A DNA stretch of 64,000 nt from an uncultured SAR116 cluster alpha proteobacterium (GTDB taxonomy: Bacteria > Pseudomonadota > Alphaproteobacteria > Puniceispirillales > Puniceispirillaceae). The translations under genes and the position numbers were made by a program. The first letter of the stretch is position 1. Every line of letters starts with the position of its first letter. Shown here in pieces: positions 27,009 to 37,555 of the stretch. The stretch covers positions 32,757-96,756 of the forward strand of contig CACJUX010000002.1 in NCBI GenBank assembly GCA_902596655.1, in the 5' to 3' direction. Below the pieces are notes generated by a model. It saw only the letters and a list, made by a program, of their open reading frames with translations. It did not search any database and was not told where the DNA came from.

Positions 27009-28208
27009 TTAACCGCCAACGCGGCGGACGAAAATAGTTCCGGCAGGCTTGTTATTAACGTTCTTCACTGTATTTGTTGCTTGGCTGAAAATCACTGTCT
27101 CGATGCCAAAGCTGTCTACAACGGCAACTCTTGCTCGCACCTTTTTATTGACCAATGCTTGTGGGAGTGCCAGTTGGGGGACCCCTACTGTGTCTATCGC
27201 CTTCCAATTTCTCCCGTCGACAGAGGATTCCCAACCCACTGACATGCTCGCAATTCCATCTTCATCAGACAATCTATCCGTGCTCGCGAAGATGGTTTGC
27301 CCTTCAGCAGCTTCGCCGGTTAATACTATCTCGCCTTGTACAGGATCGTCAACGTTAACAACAGTTTCAGACGGACTAGTTACCAATATTTCTTTGGTGC
27401 CATGGCTATCGACATATGATACGACTGCTCGGTATGAGTATCCAACATGCCTCTGCTCAAGTTGCATCAATTCTCCAGTAACGCCCGGAAATGCTTGCCA
27501 ATCTGTTTTTGTGGATGAACGCTGCCATATGATCGACAGGCTTCCAAGCCCGTCTTCGTCGGCAATCATGCTTGTATCCACCACCAAGGCGTCGCCTTCC
27601 TGTGCTGGTCCGATCAATTGAGCGGCACCAGTTGGTTTGTCATTCACATTTTGTACTGGGCTCGATGTTGGACTCAAGATCGTTTCTAGATTTCCCTGCC
27701 CATCAACATATGAGAGTTCGACCCGCAGCCTTTTCCCTACATGAGACTCTCTAGGTGTAAAAGACTGGCGTGTTTCGCCAGTCAAGTTATACCATTCTTT
27801 ACCTGTTTCAGATATTTGCCATTGAACTTGGATTTTGCCTACGCCGTCACCGTCCATTACTGCAGAGGCGTCTATAATCAGAGGGTCGTCTTCAATTGCA
27901 ACAAAAGCACCTGTCTCAACATTGCCTTGGTCAACCCCACCATCGGCGCCATTATCCTTAAAATTGTTGGAACCAGCGACGTCACTTTCAGCTACCGTGG
28001 TCATATCGCTTGAGCCCATGGAACTATTTGATGACAAGTTCTGAGAATCGGTTGAGTAAGAACCGCTTGCGTCTGTTGTGTTAGAAGACACGGTGCCTGT
28101 TTCTGCCGAATTGACGTTAGCCTTCGTTTCTGGAAGGCCACCCGCAACAGCTTGAGCAGACGCTGCAACAACAGAGCCTGCAATAATAAACCTAATTAGC
28201 CGGCGCAT
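27009..28208 (-). CDS. Secreted protein with three tandem repeats of about 95 aa and a Ser/Thr/Asn-rich N-terminal region
   Basis: Signal peptide MRRLIRFIIAGSVVAASAQAVAG; repeats with the pattern D-DG-G..W..S...W....G......V....R..VSYVD..G..E...S....V.NVND.P.G. Confidence 0.7.
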   Translation of the reverse strand: MRRLIRFIIAGSVVAASAQAVAGGLPETKANVNSAETGTVSSNTTDASGSYSTDSQNLSSNSSMGSSDMTTVAESDVAGSNNFKDNGADGGVDQGNVETGAFVAIEDDPLIIDASAVMDGDGVGKIQVQWQISETGKEWYNLTGETRQSFTPRESHVGKRLRVELSYVDGQGNLETILSPTSSPVQNVNDKPTGAAQLIGPAQEGDALVVDTSMIADEDGLGSLSIIWQRSSTKTDWQAFPGVTGELMQLEQRHVGYSYRAVVSYVDSHGTKEILVTSPSETVVNVDDPVQGEIVLTGEAAEGQTIFASTDRLSDEDGIASMSVGWESSVDGRNWKAIDTVGVPQLALPQALVNKKVRARVAVVDSFGIETVIFSQATNTVKNVNNKPAGTIFVRRVGG

Positions 28209-28425
28209 GAAAAATGCTCCCCAGTTAACTTCTTTATTTGAACAGCAATGGTTAGTCCGAATGGTGATTTCGAACGGCATCACAGCTGAACCGTTTAGAA
28301 AGTCGCCTAAAATTAGGCGGTTGTCTAGGTTTTATGTACACAAAATGTGACTTTTCGATAATTTGATGCCGTCAAAAGTCCCATTTTAGGCTCAGAAAGC
28401 ACTAGAACGTTGTGACATCTGGGCT

Positions 28426-28800
28426 CTAGACCTGCTCCTCGCCAACGACTTTTTGTGCAACGCGGAAGCACTCCATCGCCTGCGGGACACCGCAATAAAT
28501 GCCTATTACGTGTAGAATAGCCCTTAACTCATCTTTTGAGACACCATTGCGGATGGCACCACGACAATGCAATTCCCACTCATGCATTTTTCCGAGGGCG
28601 CCTATCATTGTCAGATTCATCATCGATCTAGTTTTGGCATCAATGGTCTCATCGCCCCAACCGAATCCCCAACACCATGCTGTCATGGCCTCCTGGAAGG
28701 GGCGATTGAAATCGTCAGCGTTCTCAAAGACCTTTTCAACATATTCTACACCAAGGGTGTCTTTGCGCTTTGCAAGTCCAGTTTCGAACAAATTTTCCAT
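28426..28800 (-). CDS. Carboxymuconolactone decarboxylase family protein
   Basis: AWCWGFGWGDETIDAKTRSMMNLTMIGALGKMHEWELHCRGAIRNGVSKDELRAILHVIGIYCGVPQAMECFRVA. Confidence 0.88.
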   Translation of the reverse strand: MENLFETGLAKRKDTLGVEYVEKVFENADDFNRPFQEAMTAWCWGFGWGDETIDAKTRSMMNLTMIGALGKMHEWELHCRGAIRNGVSKDELRAILHVIGIYCGVPQAMECFRVAQKVVGEEQV

Positions 28801-29982
28801 TACCATGCATCCTCTCGCTTGGGAGACTTTTATCAATCATTATTTAATTTGGGCGGTAGATTTCTCAAGAGTGCCGGGACTAGAGCATCAAGGTCAATAG
28901 TCCTGACAAATTAAGGCGCTGGAATTTGGTGATAGGTGTAACAAAGGTGAGCCTCTGATCGCGTTGTTCAGATTAGATATTAAATGGCTGCGCTATGCGC
29001 GCTGGAAATGCTGTCATTTATGAGCTCAGAGGGTTTAATTTATGTAATGTGGTCTGCCCTTTTGGATGTTTTTCATACGTGCGCTGGACACACGCCCGAG
29101 GGAGGAGATGAATTTTTCGAGGTGTCTGCCGCCTACGTCGCTGACAGGATGTTGCCAAAGCATTTGCGCCGGCGCTTGAGTTTGACCACAAATACCACTG
29201 CTTGGGTCGTCAGGGAACAAATTTCAATGAGGTATATGGTCCCGCAAAGCGGTCTCCTACCCCAATTATCACCTGCTGATATTGCCTTCACAACATCAGG
29301 ATCTATCGGCACGCGTGACGCGATGGAGTTACGTGTGAAAGAGAAGACCAACATATCGCAGCTTTGTCTCGGGCGCGTAAGTATCCGAAAGGAGTGTTGG
29401 CTCCGGAACGTCTGAAATTAAAATTTTCATTGTTAGTTAGTGCGAGGTCAAGCTAACAATACTCGATCAAATAGAATTGCATAAACGGCCTTACAAATTG
29501 ATACATACGACTGACAAGTAATTTTGGTTGTTTATTTTTTGTCCGGTCTGGCAGTACAATGCCGATCGTCATGCTTCAACAGCGTCAGCCCGACAAATTG
29601 GCCCTCGATTGCGTGCAAAAAATCCAACGCCATTAGTACGAGTCACACGTTCCTAGACTCTACTACGTTCCGGCTTGCCGTCGGAACCAGAGAACAAATC
29701 ATCTCATTTTGTAAAACTCTCATACAATTGCTGCCGAATTTCAGCCCACATCTGTTGCAGACTTCACGTTGCGAAGTAAAATTTGCCAGACTGAACTTTG
29801 TTAGTCGTCTCTGGCGTGTATGATTAGGGAAAAACATTATGATATGCCATCGCGTGGTTTGATATCCCGATGACAAGACAACCAGCTGTGGTTCATCATA
29901 GTCAAGAGGCTTCCATTTATCGGTCGACGGGTGTATCAACACGTCACGGAGTCGGTTAATTCAAGCTAATCCATAGGATTCG

Positions 29983-30714
29983 TTGCCCATACAGGCGAAG
30001 AGAGAGATGAATATCTATAAGAGCGTGACGGAGGAGGTTCTGGTACCGATTCATCCTGCGGGATGGCCATTCATTTTTCTGTTTGCTCTGGCTAGCATGC
30101 TCATCGGCTACTACTGGCAGCCCTTCATTTTACCGGGAACGCTGCTTTGCCTGTGGTGTATCTATTTCTTTAGAAATCCTAGACGGACAACACCTGTCAC
30201 CGACTATTTAGTTGTTGCGCCCGCCGATGGGCGGGTTTTATCGACTGGCGTTTTCGCAGTACCCGATGATCTTGAACTTCCCGTTGGCGAGTGGCGACGC
30301 ATTTCCATTTTTATGAACGTGTTTGACGTGCATGTAAACAGAGCGCCAGTTTCGGGTGAGGTCGTAGCCACAAGTTATCATAAAGGGCAGTTCCTCAATG
30401 CAAGTCTGGACAAGTCGGCTGAAAAGAATGAGCGACAGAATATGGTTCTGAAATGTGTGGATGGCCAGAGTGTTGGCGTGGTCCAAATTGCTGGGCTTGT
30501 TGCGCGTCGAATCCTGCTCGAGGCGGCCGTTGGTGATCAATTGGCGGTTGGCCAGCAATTCGGAATCATTCGTTTTGGTAGCCGAGTTGATGTGTGGGTG
30601 CCGGCGAGTATTCCTGTGCCTGTGCTCGTAGGTCAGAAAACCATCGCCGGTGAGACAGTCATCGCAGATATGTCCGGTGTGATTCCTGAACCAACAGAAA
30701 TGAGTGAACGCTGA
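29983..30714 (+). CDS. psd: Phosphatidylserine decarboxylase proenzyme (short type)
   Basis: IHPAGWPFIF, APADGRVLS, FMNVFDVHVNRAPVSGEV, processing site region GIIRFGSRVDVWVP. Confidence 0.92.
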   Translation: MPIQAKREMNIYKSVTEEVLVPIHPAGWPFIFLFALASMLIGYYWQPFILPGTLLCLWCIYFFRNPRRTTPVTDYLVVAPADGRVLSTGVFAVPDDLELPVGEWRRISIFMNVFDVHVNRAPVSGEVVATSYHKGQFLNASLDKSAEKNERQNMVLKCVDGQSVGVVQIAGLVARRILLEAAVGDQLAVGQQFGIIRFGSRVDVWVPASIPVPVLVGQKTIAGETVIADMSGVIPEPTEMSER

Positions 30715-31508
30715 TGGCGGTGAATTATCACAAGAACCGTGGATTTCGGTCTGTTTCCCTTTTCTGGCTAATACCAAATATGCTTACCGTTGCTGGACTG
30801 GTTTCAGGCCTGACAGCCCTAAAATTCGCATTTGATGGCCGTTGGGCAGGCGTTATCGTTCTGGTAACACTGGCAGCGGTTTTTGATGCACTTGATGGAA
30901 GAACAGCGCGTCGTTTCAAAACCTCTTCGGCTTTTGGTGCTGCGCTTGATAGCCTGACTGATTTGGTGGTGTTTGGCGTTGTTCCTGCCTTGTGCCTGTA
31001 TCTTTGGGCTCTACAGGATTCTGGGCGTGTTGCTTGGTGGGCGACGCTGTTTTACGCTGTTTCAATTGCGCTCCGTCTTGCCCGATTCGATTCTGAACTG
31101 CCCAATCCATCTGAATATGCTAAGGATTATTTCACCGGCATTCCAGCGCCAGCATCTGGATTTCTGGTGCTGGTGCCTATTTGCGTCGAGCTTGAATTCC
31201 AGCTTGGTTTTGTTCGCGAACCAGCTTATGTGTCAGCGTGGCTGGTTCTGATTGGTGCTGGCGCTGTCAGTGCAATTCCAACTTTCGCCGGCAAGCGTCT
31301 CAAATTGCCAGTTTCGACTGTGCTTCCGGTGTTGGCGTCAATCGGCTTGTTGATGGCTGGTTTGGTAACCCAGCCGTGGATCACATATCTTGTGATTACG
31401 ATGCTGTATGTGGTCAGTATTCCAGTCGCAATTGCCCGGTTCTATCGGGCGCAGGCGCGGGCTTCAGGATCGTCTGCCGGCAGAGATGACACTGAAGCGA
31501 ATCAGTAA
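30714..31508 (+). CDS. pssA: CDP-diacylglycerol--serine O-phosphatidyltransferase
   Basis: CDP-alcohol phosphatidyltransferase motif DALDGRTAR...FGAALDSLTDLV; coupled to psd. Confidence 0.92.
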   Translation: MAVNYHKNRGFRSVSLFWLIPNMLTVAGLVSGLTALKFAFDGRWAGVIVLVTLAAVFDALDGRTARRFKTSSAFGAALDSLTDLVVFGVVPALCLYLWALQDSGRVAWWATLFYAVSIALRLARFDSELPNPSEYAKDYFTGIPAPASGFLVLVPICVELEFQLGFVREPAYVSAWLVLIGAGAVSAIPTFAGKRLKLPVSTVLPVLASIGLLMAGLVTQPWITYLVITMLYVVSIPVAIARFYRAQARASGSSAGRDDTEANQ

Positions 31509-32467
31509 CCGGATTTGGTCGACGCCTGTTGATTGTCGACAATGCCGCTATTGGCTTTGGCCAAGCTGATTTGCCGTTCCCGATGGAATAGATAGATCCC
31601 ACTGAAAACAATAATCGCGACGCCGAGCATAGTGCTTCCTGCAGGTACATCATTGAATACTAGATAGCCAAGAGATGCCGCCCCAATTATTTCGACATAT
31701 TGAAAGGGTGCCAAAACATTGGCTGGGGCATTGCTCATCGCCCAGACGATAAAGACATGGCCTATCGTCGCCGCCACTCCCATACCAAAAATCCAGATTA
31801 GTTCCTGCGAGTTTGGTATCAGAAATTCGGTCCCGGGCATCCCGGTTGAGGAACCAACAATCAGCGTAAGGCTGAGCACCGAAACGGCGGCAATGCCGAC
31901 GATGAATTGCATCTGATAGGGGTTGACTAAACCGGCGATCTTGCGGGTTAGCATCATATATAGTGCCATCGCGATGGATGATCCCAATGGGAAAGCGGCG
32001 GCTGTGCCAAACATGATCACACTTGGCTGCAAGATGATCACTGTGCCGATCATTCCCACAATGATTGCAATGATTCTCCGCGCCCTGATCGTCTCACCAA
32101 GAAAGACAGCTGAAAGGATCGTCAAGATTATTGGCTGGACGAAATATATGGCAATAGCCTCAGCCATGGGTAGGTGCTGCAATGCAGCAAAAAAGCAAAC
32201 CGTAGCAATGGCTAGCAGGACTCCGCGAGCCGCTTGTATCAGAAGTGTGTTTGGCGGAATTTGCCAAAGCCGCAGATAGATGACGAATGGGGCCATCAGG
32301 CACGCCTGCATAATGAACCGCATCAACGTTACCTCAACAGGATCGAGCCTACCACCAAGAAGTTTAGCGAACACATCGAGTATCGGGATGATCAACATGC
32401 CAGCGCAAAGTTGCAGTATGCCTATGGCTGATGAGGAGATAGGTTGGTTGCGAGAAACAAAACTCAT
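31502..32467 (-). CDS. DMT superfamily (EamA) transporter
   Basis: Two EamA-type repeats, about 10 hydrophobic segments. Confidence 0.82.
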   Translation of the reverse strand: MSFVSRNQPISSSAIGILQLCAGMLIIPILDVFAKLLGGRLDPVEVTLMRFIMQACLMAPFVIYLRLWQIPPNTLLIQAARGVLLAIATVCFFAALQHLPMAEAIAIYFVQPIILTILSAVFLGETIRARRIIAIIVGMIGTVIILQPSVIMFGTAAAFPLGSSIAMALYMMLTRKIAGLVNPYQMQFIVGIAAVSVLSLTLIVGSSTGMPGTEFLIPNSQELIWIFGMGVAATIGHVFIVWAMSNAPANVLAPFQYVEIIGAASLGYLVFNDVPAGSTMLGVAIIVFSGIYLFHRERQISLAKANSGIVDNQQASTKSGY

Positions 32468-32665
32468 CTGTCACCCTCTAACATTTTATGTAGATTGGTC
32501 AATTGGAATACTCCGTAAACCCATTAAACTAAGAATTTTGATACAATTTTAATCTCCCACCACTCTGTGATTTGGATGATTATTACAGAGGAATGTTTTC
32601 TGTGTGGCTTGAAGCGAATAACGGGCCTATACTAGAGGCAAATCGCTAAGAGACGGAAATTTCCG

Positions 32666-33076
32666 ATGGGTAAACAACTTTTAAATAAATGCCTTCAAAA
32701 AGGCATTAGAATGACAAGCCAGCGACAAATCATAATTGGCGTGATCGGCGAGTCTGAGGATCATCCTGATGTAGACGAGCTGTATCGTCGTTCTGTTGAA
32801 CAGGACAATACGATTTCGATTGCTACCGTTTATCGAACAGTCAAACTTCTTGAAGAGGCTGGTGTTATTGAGCGTCTGGAATTCGGTGATGGCCGCGCTC
32901 GTTATGAAGAAGCGGGAGAACATCACGAACATTTGGTCGATGTGGAAACGGGCGAAGTTCTTGAGTTTTACCATGCTGAACTCGAAACGCTGAAACAACA
33001 GGTAGCACGCGAAATGGGATACGAGCTTGTTGATCACCGGCTTGAACTTTTTGGGCGTAAGCTTAAATCGAACTGA
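32666..33076 (+). CDS. fur: Fur-family transcriptional regulator
   Basis: RMTSQRQIIIGVI, ISIATVYRTVKLLEEAGVIERLEFGDGRARYE, HHEHLVDVETGEVLEF (alphaproteobacterial Fur lacking CxxC). Confidence 0.9.
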   Translation: MGKQLLNKCLQKGIRMTSQRQIIIGVIGESEDHPDVDELYRRSVEQDNTISIATVYRTVKLLEEAGVIERLEFGDGRARYEEAGEHHEHLVDVETGEVLEFYHAELETLKQQVAREMGYELVDHRLELFGRKLKSN

Positions 33077-33157
33077 CCTTTGTGGCGTGCGTGACACTGC
33101 TCCAGAATGTTAAGCGGGAGAGGGGTATGACAGCCTCATTTTCGTTAAGAGCGAAGT

Positions 33158-34348
33158 GTGATTAAAAAAGCATCTCACTACGATAATGTTCTGCGTCTTG
33201 CTGCGGCGCAGGCGCTGTCTATGACGACAATGAATGTGAATATCATTAACACTGCGCTTGTTGGTGTTTTGTTGTCGCCGGTTGCCTGGCTAGCCACACT
33301 TCCCTTGTCATTGCAGTTTCTTACCTCAATGATGACGACGCTTCCCGCATCCCTGATGATGGCGCGCTTTGGCCGCCGATCAGTTTTCATTTCGGGGGTG
33401 TTGATTAGCAGCCTTGGTTCCTGTGGCCAGGGTGTCGCCATCATGATTGCCAGCTATTCTCTGTTTTGCTTTTCGGCAATGCTGCTTGGTATTGCGATCG
33501 GCTGTGCAGGATTTTACCGCTATGCGGCGGCTGACAGTGTTGATGATGGGCAAAAGCCCCAGGCTATCTCCTATGTCCTAATTGGCGGTCTAGTGGCGGC
33601 GTTGCTAGGGCCCGAAATCGCCCGCAACACCGTCGATATCCTTCCTAACGCTGTTTATGCAGGCTGTTTTTTCACGGTCAGTATTGTTCAGTTGATTTCT
33701 CTGTTTTTTCTTGCAGGGCTGAAGATTCCAAAACCCACAGTTAAATTAGGCACTAGTCGGCCTATTGGAGTTTTTTTAAGGATGCCTGTCTTTGTCGTTG
33801 GTATGCTGTCCAGTGCAATTGGATATGGCTTAATGAGCTATATGATGACAGCGACGCCCCTTCAAGTTGTGAATGTTGTCGCGCTTGGCACTTCGGCAAA
33901 TGCAACCATCATTCAGTGGCATGTAGTTGCGATGTTTGCTCCATCCTTTTTTACTGGTAGTCTAATAGTTCGTTTTGGTGCCTCGCGCATCATGTGGGCT
34001 GGTTTGCTGGCATACATCGCGACCATTTTTACGGCGTTAAACGCCACTGGTTTCTGGCCTTACTGGTGGGCTTTAACTTTTGTCGGTCTCGGCTGGAATT
34101 TTCTGTATATAGGAGGCAGTTCTCTGATAGCTAGAGTGGCGTTGCCAGAAGAACGTGGCCGAGTGCAGGGATTTGCCGATCTGGTGCTAACCTCAATCGT
34201 TGCGGGCTGTTCGTTAACTGCGGGGGTATTGCATAGCCAGATGGGGTGGCAGGCAATGATTCTTGCCGCCACCGTCCCTACCTTGATCATTGCTATTGGC
34301 CTTGTCTGGCTGAGCGTTCATTTGCGACGGACGGCAATCGCGTCCTAA
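33158..34348 (+). CDS. MFS transporter
   Basis: 12 hydrophobic segments; [13 protein letters not shown] motif. Confidence 0.85.
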   Translation: MIKKASHYDNVLRLAAAQALSMTTMNVNIINTALVGVLLSPVAWLATLPLSLQFLTSMMTTLPASLMMARFGRRSVFISGVLISSLGSCGQGVAIMIASYSLFCFSAMLLGIAIGCAGFYRYAAADSVDDGQKPQAISYVLIGGLVAALLGPEIARNTVDILPNAVYAGCFFTVSIVQLISLFFLAGLKIPKPTVKLGTSRPIGVFLRMPVFVVGMLSSAIGYGLMSYMMTATPLQVVNVVALGTSANATIIQWHVVAMFAPSFFTGSLIVRFGASRIMWAGLLAYIATIFTALNATGFWPYWWALTFVGLGWNFLYIGGSSLIARVALPEERGRVQGFADLVLTSIVAGCSLTAGVLHSQMGWQAMILAATVPTLIIAIGLVWLSVHLRRTAIAS

Positions 34349-35373
34349 CCACCAGTTACACTCATATGACGGCTGACAGCTGGCCCTGACTGGCGTCGGT
34401 CGATGATGAAGTCATGGCCTTGTGGCTTGCGGCCAATTGCTTCGTAAATGGAGGCGTCGAGCGCCTCGGGTCCACCCTGACGCAACGCGGCGCGTAAGTC
34501 AGCATTATCGTCCTGCCCAAGGCACATATAGAGTTGTCCGGTGCAGGTAACCCTGACCCTGTTGCAACTCTCACAAAAATTGTGAGTAAGTGGTGTTATA
34601 AAACCCAGCTTTTGCCCTGTCTCCTCCACCGTTACATAGCGGGCAGGGCCACCTGTGCGGAAGGGAATGTCCTTCAAGGTAAAGCGCCGTGCCAAACTGG
34701 CCCGAACACGCGACAGCGGTAGATATTGATCAAGTCGGTTTTCAGTGCCGATGTCGCCCATGGGCATGACTTCGATAATTGTCATGTCGAAACCCCGCTT
34801 TCCACACCAGGCCAGCATATTGCCAAGTTCATCGTCATTTTCCCCTCGCAGTGCGACGGCGTTGATCTTGATGCTGAGGCCGGCCTCCTTGGCTGCTTCC
34901 AACCCCAAAAGTACTTTGTTCAGATCGCCCCATCGCGTTACCCGGCGGAATTTTTCTGGATCGAGTGTATCGATTGACACATTGATCCGGCGGACACCAG
35001 CAACAGCAAGATCGCCAGCCATTTTTGAGAGTTGGCTGCCGTTGGTGGTGATTGTTAACTCGTCCAGATTTCCGGCCTTTACCTCTCTGCCAAGGCTTTC
35101 GATCAACTGCATTATGTTTCGTCTGACAAGCGGTTCGCCCCCGGTCAGGCGAATTTTGCGAACGCCTGCCGCCATGAACCTGCGGCACATTACGTCTAAT
35201 TCTTCGAGGGTCAGTAAATCGGCCTTGGGTAGAAATGTCATCTCCTCGGCCATACAATACACACACCGGAAATCACAACGATCTGTTACAGAAACTCGCA
35301 AATAATCAACAGTTCTACCAAATGGGTCGATTAGCTTGTTTTGTTTGTCGGCGTCAACGTCAGGCATTAGCAT
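34345..35373 (-). CDS. moaA: GTP 3',8-cyclase MoaA (radical SAM)
   Basis: [15 protein letters not shown] CxxxCxx[34 protein letters not shown]. Confidence 0.95.
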   Translation of the reverse strand: MLMPDVDADKQNKLIDPFGRTVDYLRVSVTDRCDFRCVYCMAEEMTFLPKADLLTLEELDVMCRRFMAAGVRKIRLTGGEPLVRRNIMQLIESLGREVKAGNLDELTITTNGSQLSKMAGDLAVAGVRRINVSIDTLDPEKFRRVTRWGDLNKVLLGLEAAKEAGLSIKINAVALRGENDDELGNMLAWCGKRGFDMTIIEVMPMGDIGTENRLDQYLPLSRVRASLARRFTLKDIPFRTGGPARYVTVEETGQKLGFITPLTHNFCESCNRVRVTCTGQLYMCLGQDDNADLRAALRQGGPEALDASIYEAIGRKPQGHDFIIDRRQSGPAVSRHMSVTGG

Positions 35374-35545
35374 AAGTTTGGTTCCATGTAACCATTGTTT
35401 AAAATTCTATCATTTGAAATGCTAAAGGGTAACTAAGTGGCTGGCAAGTTATCCGATGTCGCAGGCCAGTGGTGACAACGATAGGCTTGTAACACTCCCA
35501 CACACCTCCGGGACTGGCGGAAGGTTACACATCAGTATTTTTTGC

Positions 35546-35572
35546 AAAAAAAGACCGTGGAAAAGCCCACGG
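35546..35572 (-). terminator. Intrinsic terminator, minus strand
   Basis: CCGTGG-6 nt loop-CCACGG followed by TCTTTTTTT on the minus strand. Confidence 0.75.
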
Positions 35573-35612
35573 CGGAGTTTGGGGAGGAAACGCACACAAC
35601 AATAAGTGTGGG
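35546..35612 (-). ncRNA. Candidate trans-acting small RNA (novel; 5' hairpin, C-rich anti-SD-like stretch, intrinsic terminator)
   Basis: Minus strand: TTGACT (35648-35643), weak -10 near 35624-35618, hairpin CACAC-ttattgtt-GTGTG (35610-35593), TTTCCTCCCC, terminator CCGTGG-gctttt-CCACGG followed by TC and T7. Confidence 0.45.
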
Positions 35613-35763
35613 ACTAGTAGATATGAGCTGTGCCATCATTTTAGTCAACTACGCTGACCCATTTGTTGCACAAAATTTAAGCAATATTTTGTGAGCTGCG
35701 GCCAGTGGGAGGACGTGTCTAGGGTCGGAATACTAGGGTTGGCGTTTATGACAAAAATAGGCA

Positions 35764-36609
35764 TTAAGGAAGGATTATTTCTGGCATCATGCTAAGAACT
35801 GCGTCGGCAGTGTGGCCATCACGTCGCAGTTTTGCGATGCTTGCCGACTTGTCGCGTTTGGCAAGCCGCCGCCCGGTGGAATCAGTCAACAACCGATGGT
35901 GCAGATAATCCGGTGTGCCAAGGCCCAGCAATCCCTGTAACAGTCGATGCAGGTGGCTGCTGGCCTTGAGGTCTTCTCCTCGGGTGACAAGCGTAATGCC
36001 ATCCATTGCGTCATCTACGACGACCGAAAGGTGATAGGACGTACTGATGTCCTTGCGGGCGATGACCACATCACCAAAATTGGCCATGTCGATGGGGACA
36101 TCAATACCGCATGCTGCATCATGCCAGGTCAGCTCTCCCACTTCTTCAAGGGCTGCCGTCGTGCGCAGCCGCCATGCTGGTGCTATACCACTATTTTCGC
36201 GCCGACGCCTCTCAACTGCCGGAATTGCCTCCTGCATGCTAGCTTTGGCGGTGCCGTCGTACTGTGGTGCTGACAGCAGAGCGTTGACTTCTTTACGGGT
36301 GAGAAAACATGGGTAGACAAGTTCCTTTTTTGCCAGTGTCTCCAGCGCCTCCCTGTAGCTTTCAAGCCTGTCTGACTGATAGCGTACCGGTTTTCGCCAT
36401 TGCAGGCCAAGCCATGCGAGATCGTTAAATATCTTTTCGGTGAATGCTGGTTTGCATCTGGTATGATCGATGTCATCAATCCGCAAGATAAACTGTCCGC
36501 CCCCAGCCCGGGCTGCAAAACAAGCTGAAAAGGCGTGACCTAAATGGAGTTCGCCTGTTGGGCTTGGTGCAAAGCGTGTATATGTAAGTGATGGCTGCAT
36601 CGTCGTCAT
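35764..36609 (-). CDS. gluQ: Glutamyl-Q tRNA(Asp) synthetase
   Basis: YTRFAPSPTGELHLGHAFSA; RIDDIDHTRCKP; LTDSTGRRLAKRDKS; short, without anticodon-binding domain. Confidence 0.92.
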   Translation of the reverse strand: MTTMQPSLTYTRFAPSPTGELHLGHAFSACFAARAGGGQFILRIDDIDHTRCKPAFTEKIFNDLAWLGLQWRKPVRYQSDRLESYREALETLAKKELVYPCFLTRKEVNALLSAPQYDGTAKASMQEAIPAVERRRRENSGIAPAWRLRTTAALEEVGELTWHDAACGIDVPIDMANFGDVVIARKDISTSYHLSVVVDDAMDGITLVTRGEDLKASSHLHRLLQGLLGLGTPDYLHHRLLTDSTGRRLAKRDKSASIAKLRRDGHTADAVLSMMPEIILP

Positions 36610-36735
36610 CTGTCACAACAGGATTATGACGTTAAGTCCTAATTGGTGCAAAAAAAATGTCAAATGTCTTGGGGCTGAGCGCAATTCTACCCATTTCCAA
36701 AAAAATGAGCGGTAGTAGTTTTAGGAGGTTTTTCT

Positions 36736-37428
36736 GTGACAATGCGAAATTTTGGGGATTTGAAGGGATTTTTCACACCACCGGCGCGGGGTGGAGTGCC
36801 ATCAACAATAATTTTTATCTTGCATGGCTGGGGAGCTGATGGAGCAGATCTTGCTGATTTAGCCTATCCGATATCACTGCGTTTTCCCGGTGCAGCGTTC
36901 TTTGTACCGGATGCGCCTGAACCCTGCATCATGAATCCTGCAGGTCGCCAATGGTTTGATATCGACGATCGTGAAAATGGACCTGTAAAGGCTGCGCCAC
37001 GCATTGAGAACGCATTTTGCAGTGCGGCTAGCGAGTTCAACCTACCAGCAAATACCATGGCGCTAATCGGTTTTTCTCAGGGTGGAATGATGAGCCTGCA
37101 TTGCGGTTTGCACATGCAAGCCAAACCCGGGGCAATAGTCAGCTTTTCCGGTGCCCTGCTTGATCACAAGACCTTGCCAAAGTTAGGTGCGTCTGCAACC
37201 TCTGCCTCCCAACCACCTTCATCGAACATCACCTATCCGCCGGTCCAGCTTGTGCATGGTACAGAGGATCTGGTGGTGCCATTTGCGCTTATGAAGGAGG
37301 CGCAGACTTTCCTGGAAGAAAAGGGTGTTGAGGTTGAAGCAATTGTCCGCCCTGGCCTTGCTCATGGCATTGATCCCGACGGTCTCACGGCAGCAATAGA
37401 TTTCTTGGCGAGGCATTTGCCGGTATAG
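36736..37428 (+). CDS. Phospholipase/carboxylesterase family alpha/beta hydrolase
   Basis: FILHGWGADGADL, LIGFSQGGMMSLH, LVHGTEDLVVPF. Confidence 0.88.
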   Translation: MTMRNFGDLKGFFTPPARGGVPSTIIFILHGWGADGADLADLAYPISLRFPGAAFFVPDAPEPCIMNPAGRQWFDIDDRENGPVKAAPRIENAFCSAASEFNLPANTMALIGFSQGGMMSLHCGLHMQAKPGAIVSFSGALLDHKTLPKLGASATSASQPPSSNITYPPVQLVHGTEDLVVPFALMKEAQTFLEEKGVEVEAIVRPGLAHGIDPDGLTAAIDFLARHLPV

Positions 37429-37555
37429 TTGCTATGTTCCCGCAACATTTTGACGCAATGCTTACTTTGGCCCCAATATCTGGTGGTAGGCCCTTGTGTT
37501 TCACGAACACCCATGTTTTGTTTTATATTTAGCGAGGGTTAGGGATAGGGAGCCC

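Noticed and set aside
30572-30600. Psd processing site reads FGSR rather than the LGST of long-form bacterial Psd
   Set aside because: A GSx site followed by VDVWVP is normal for the short alphaproteobacterial-type Psd, so it is not anomalous
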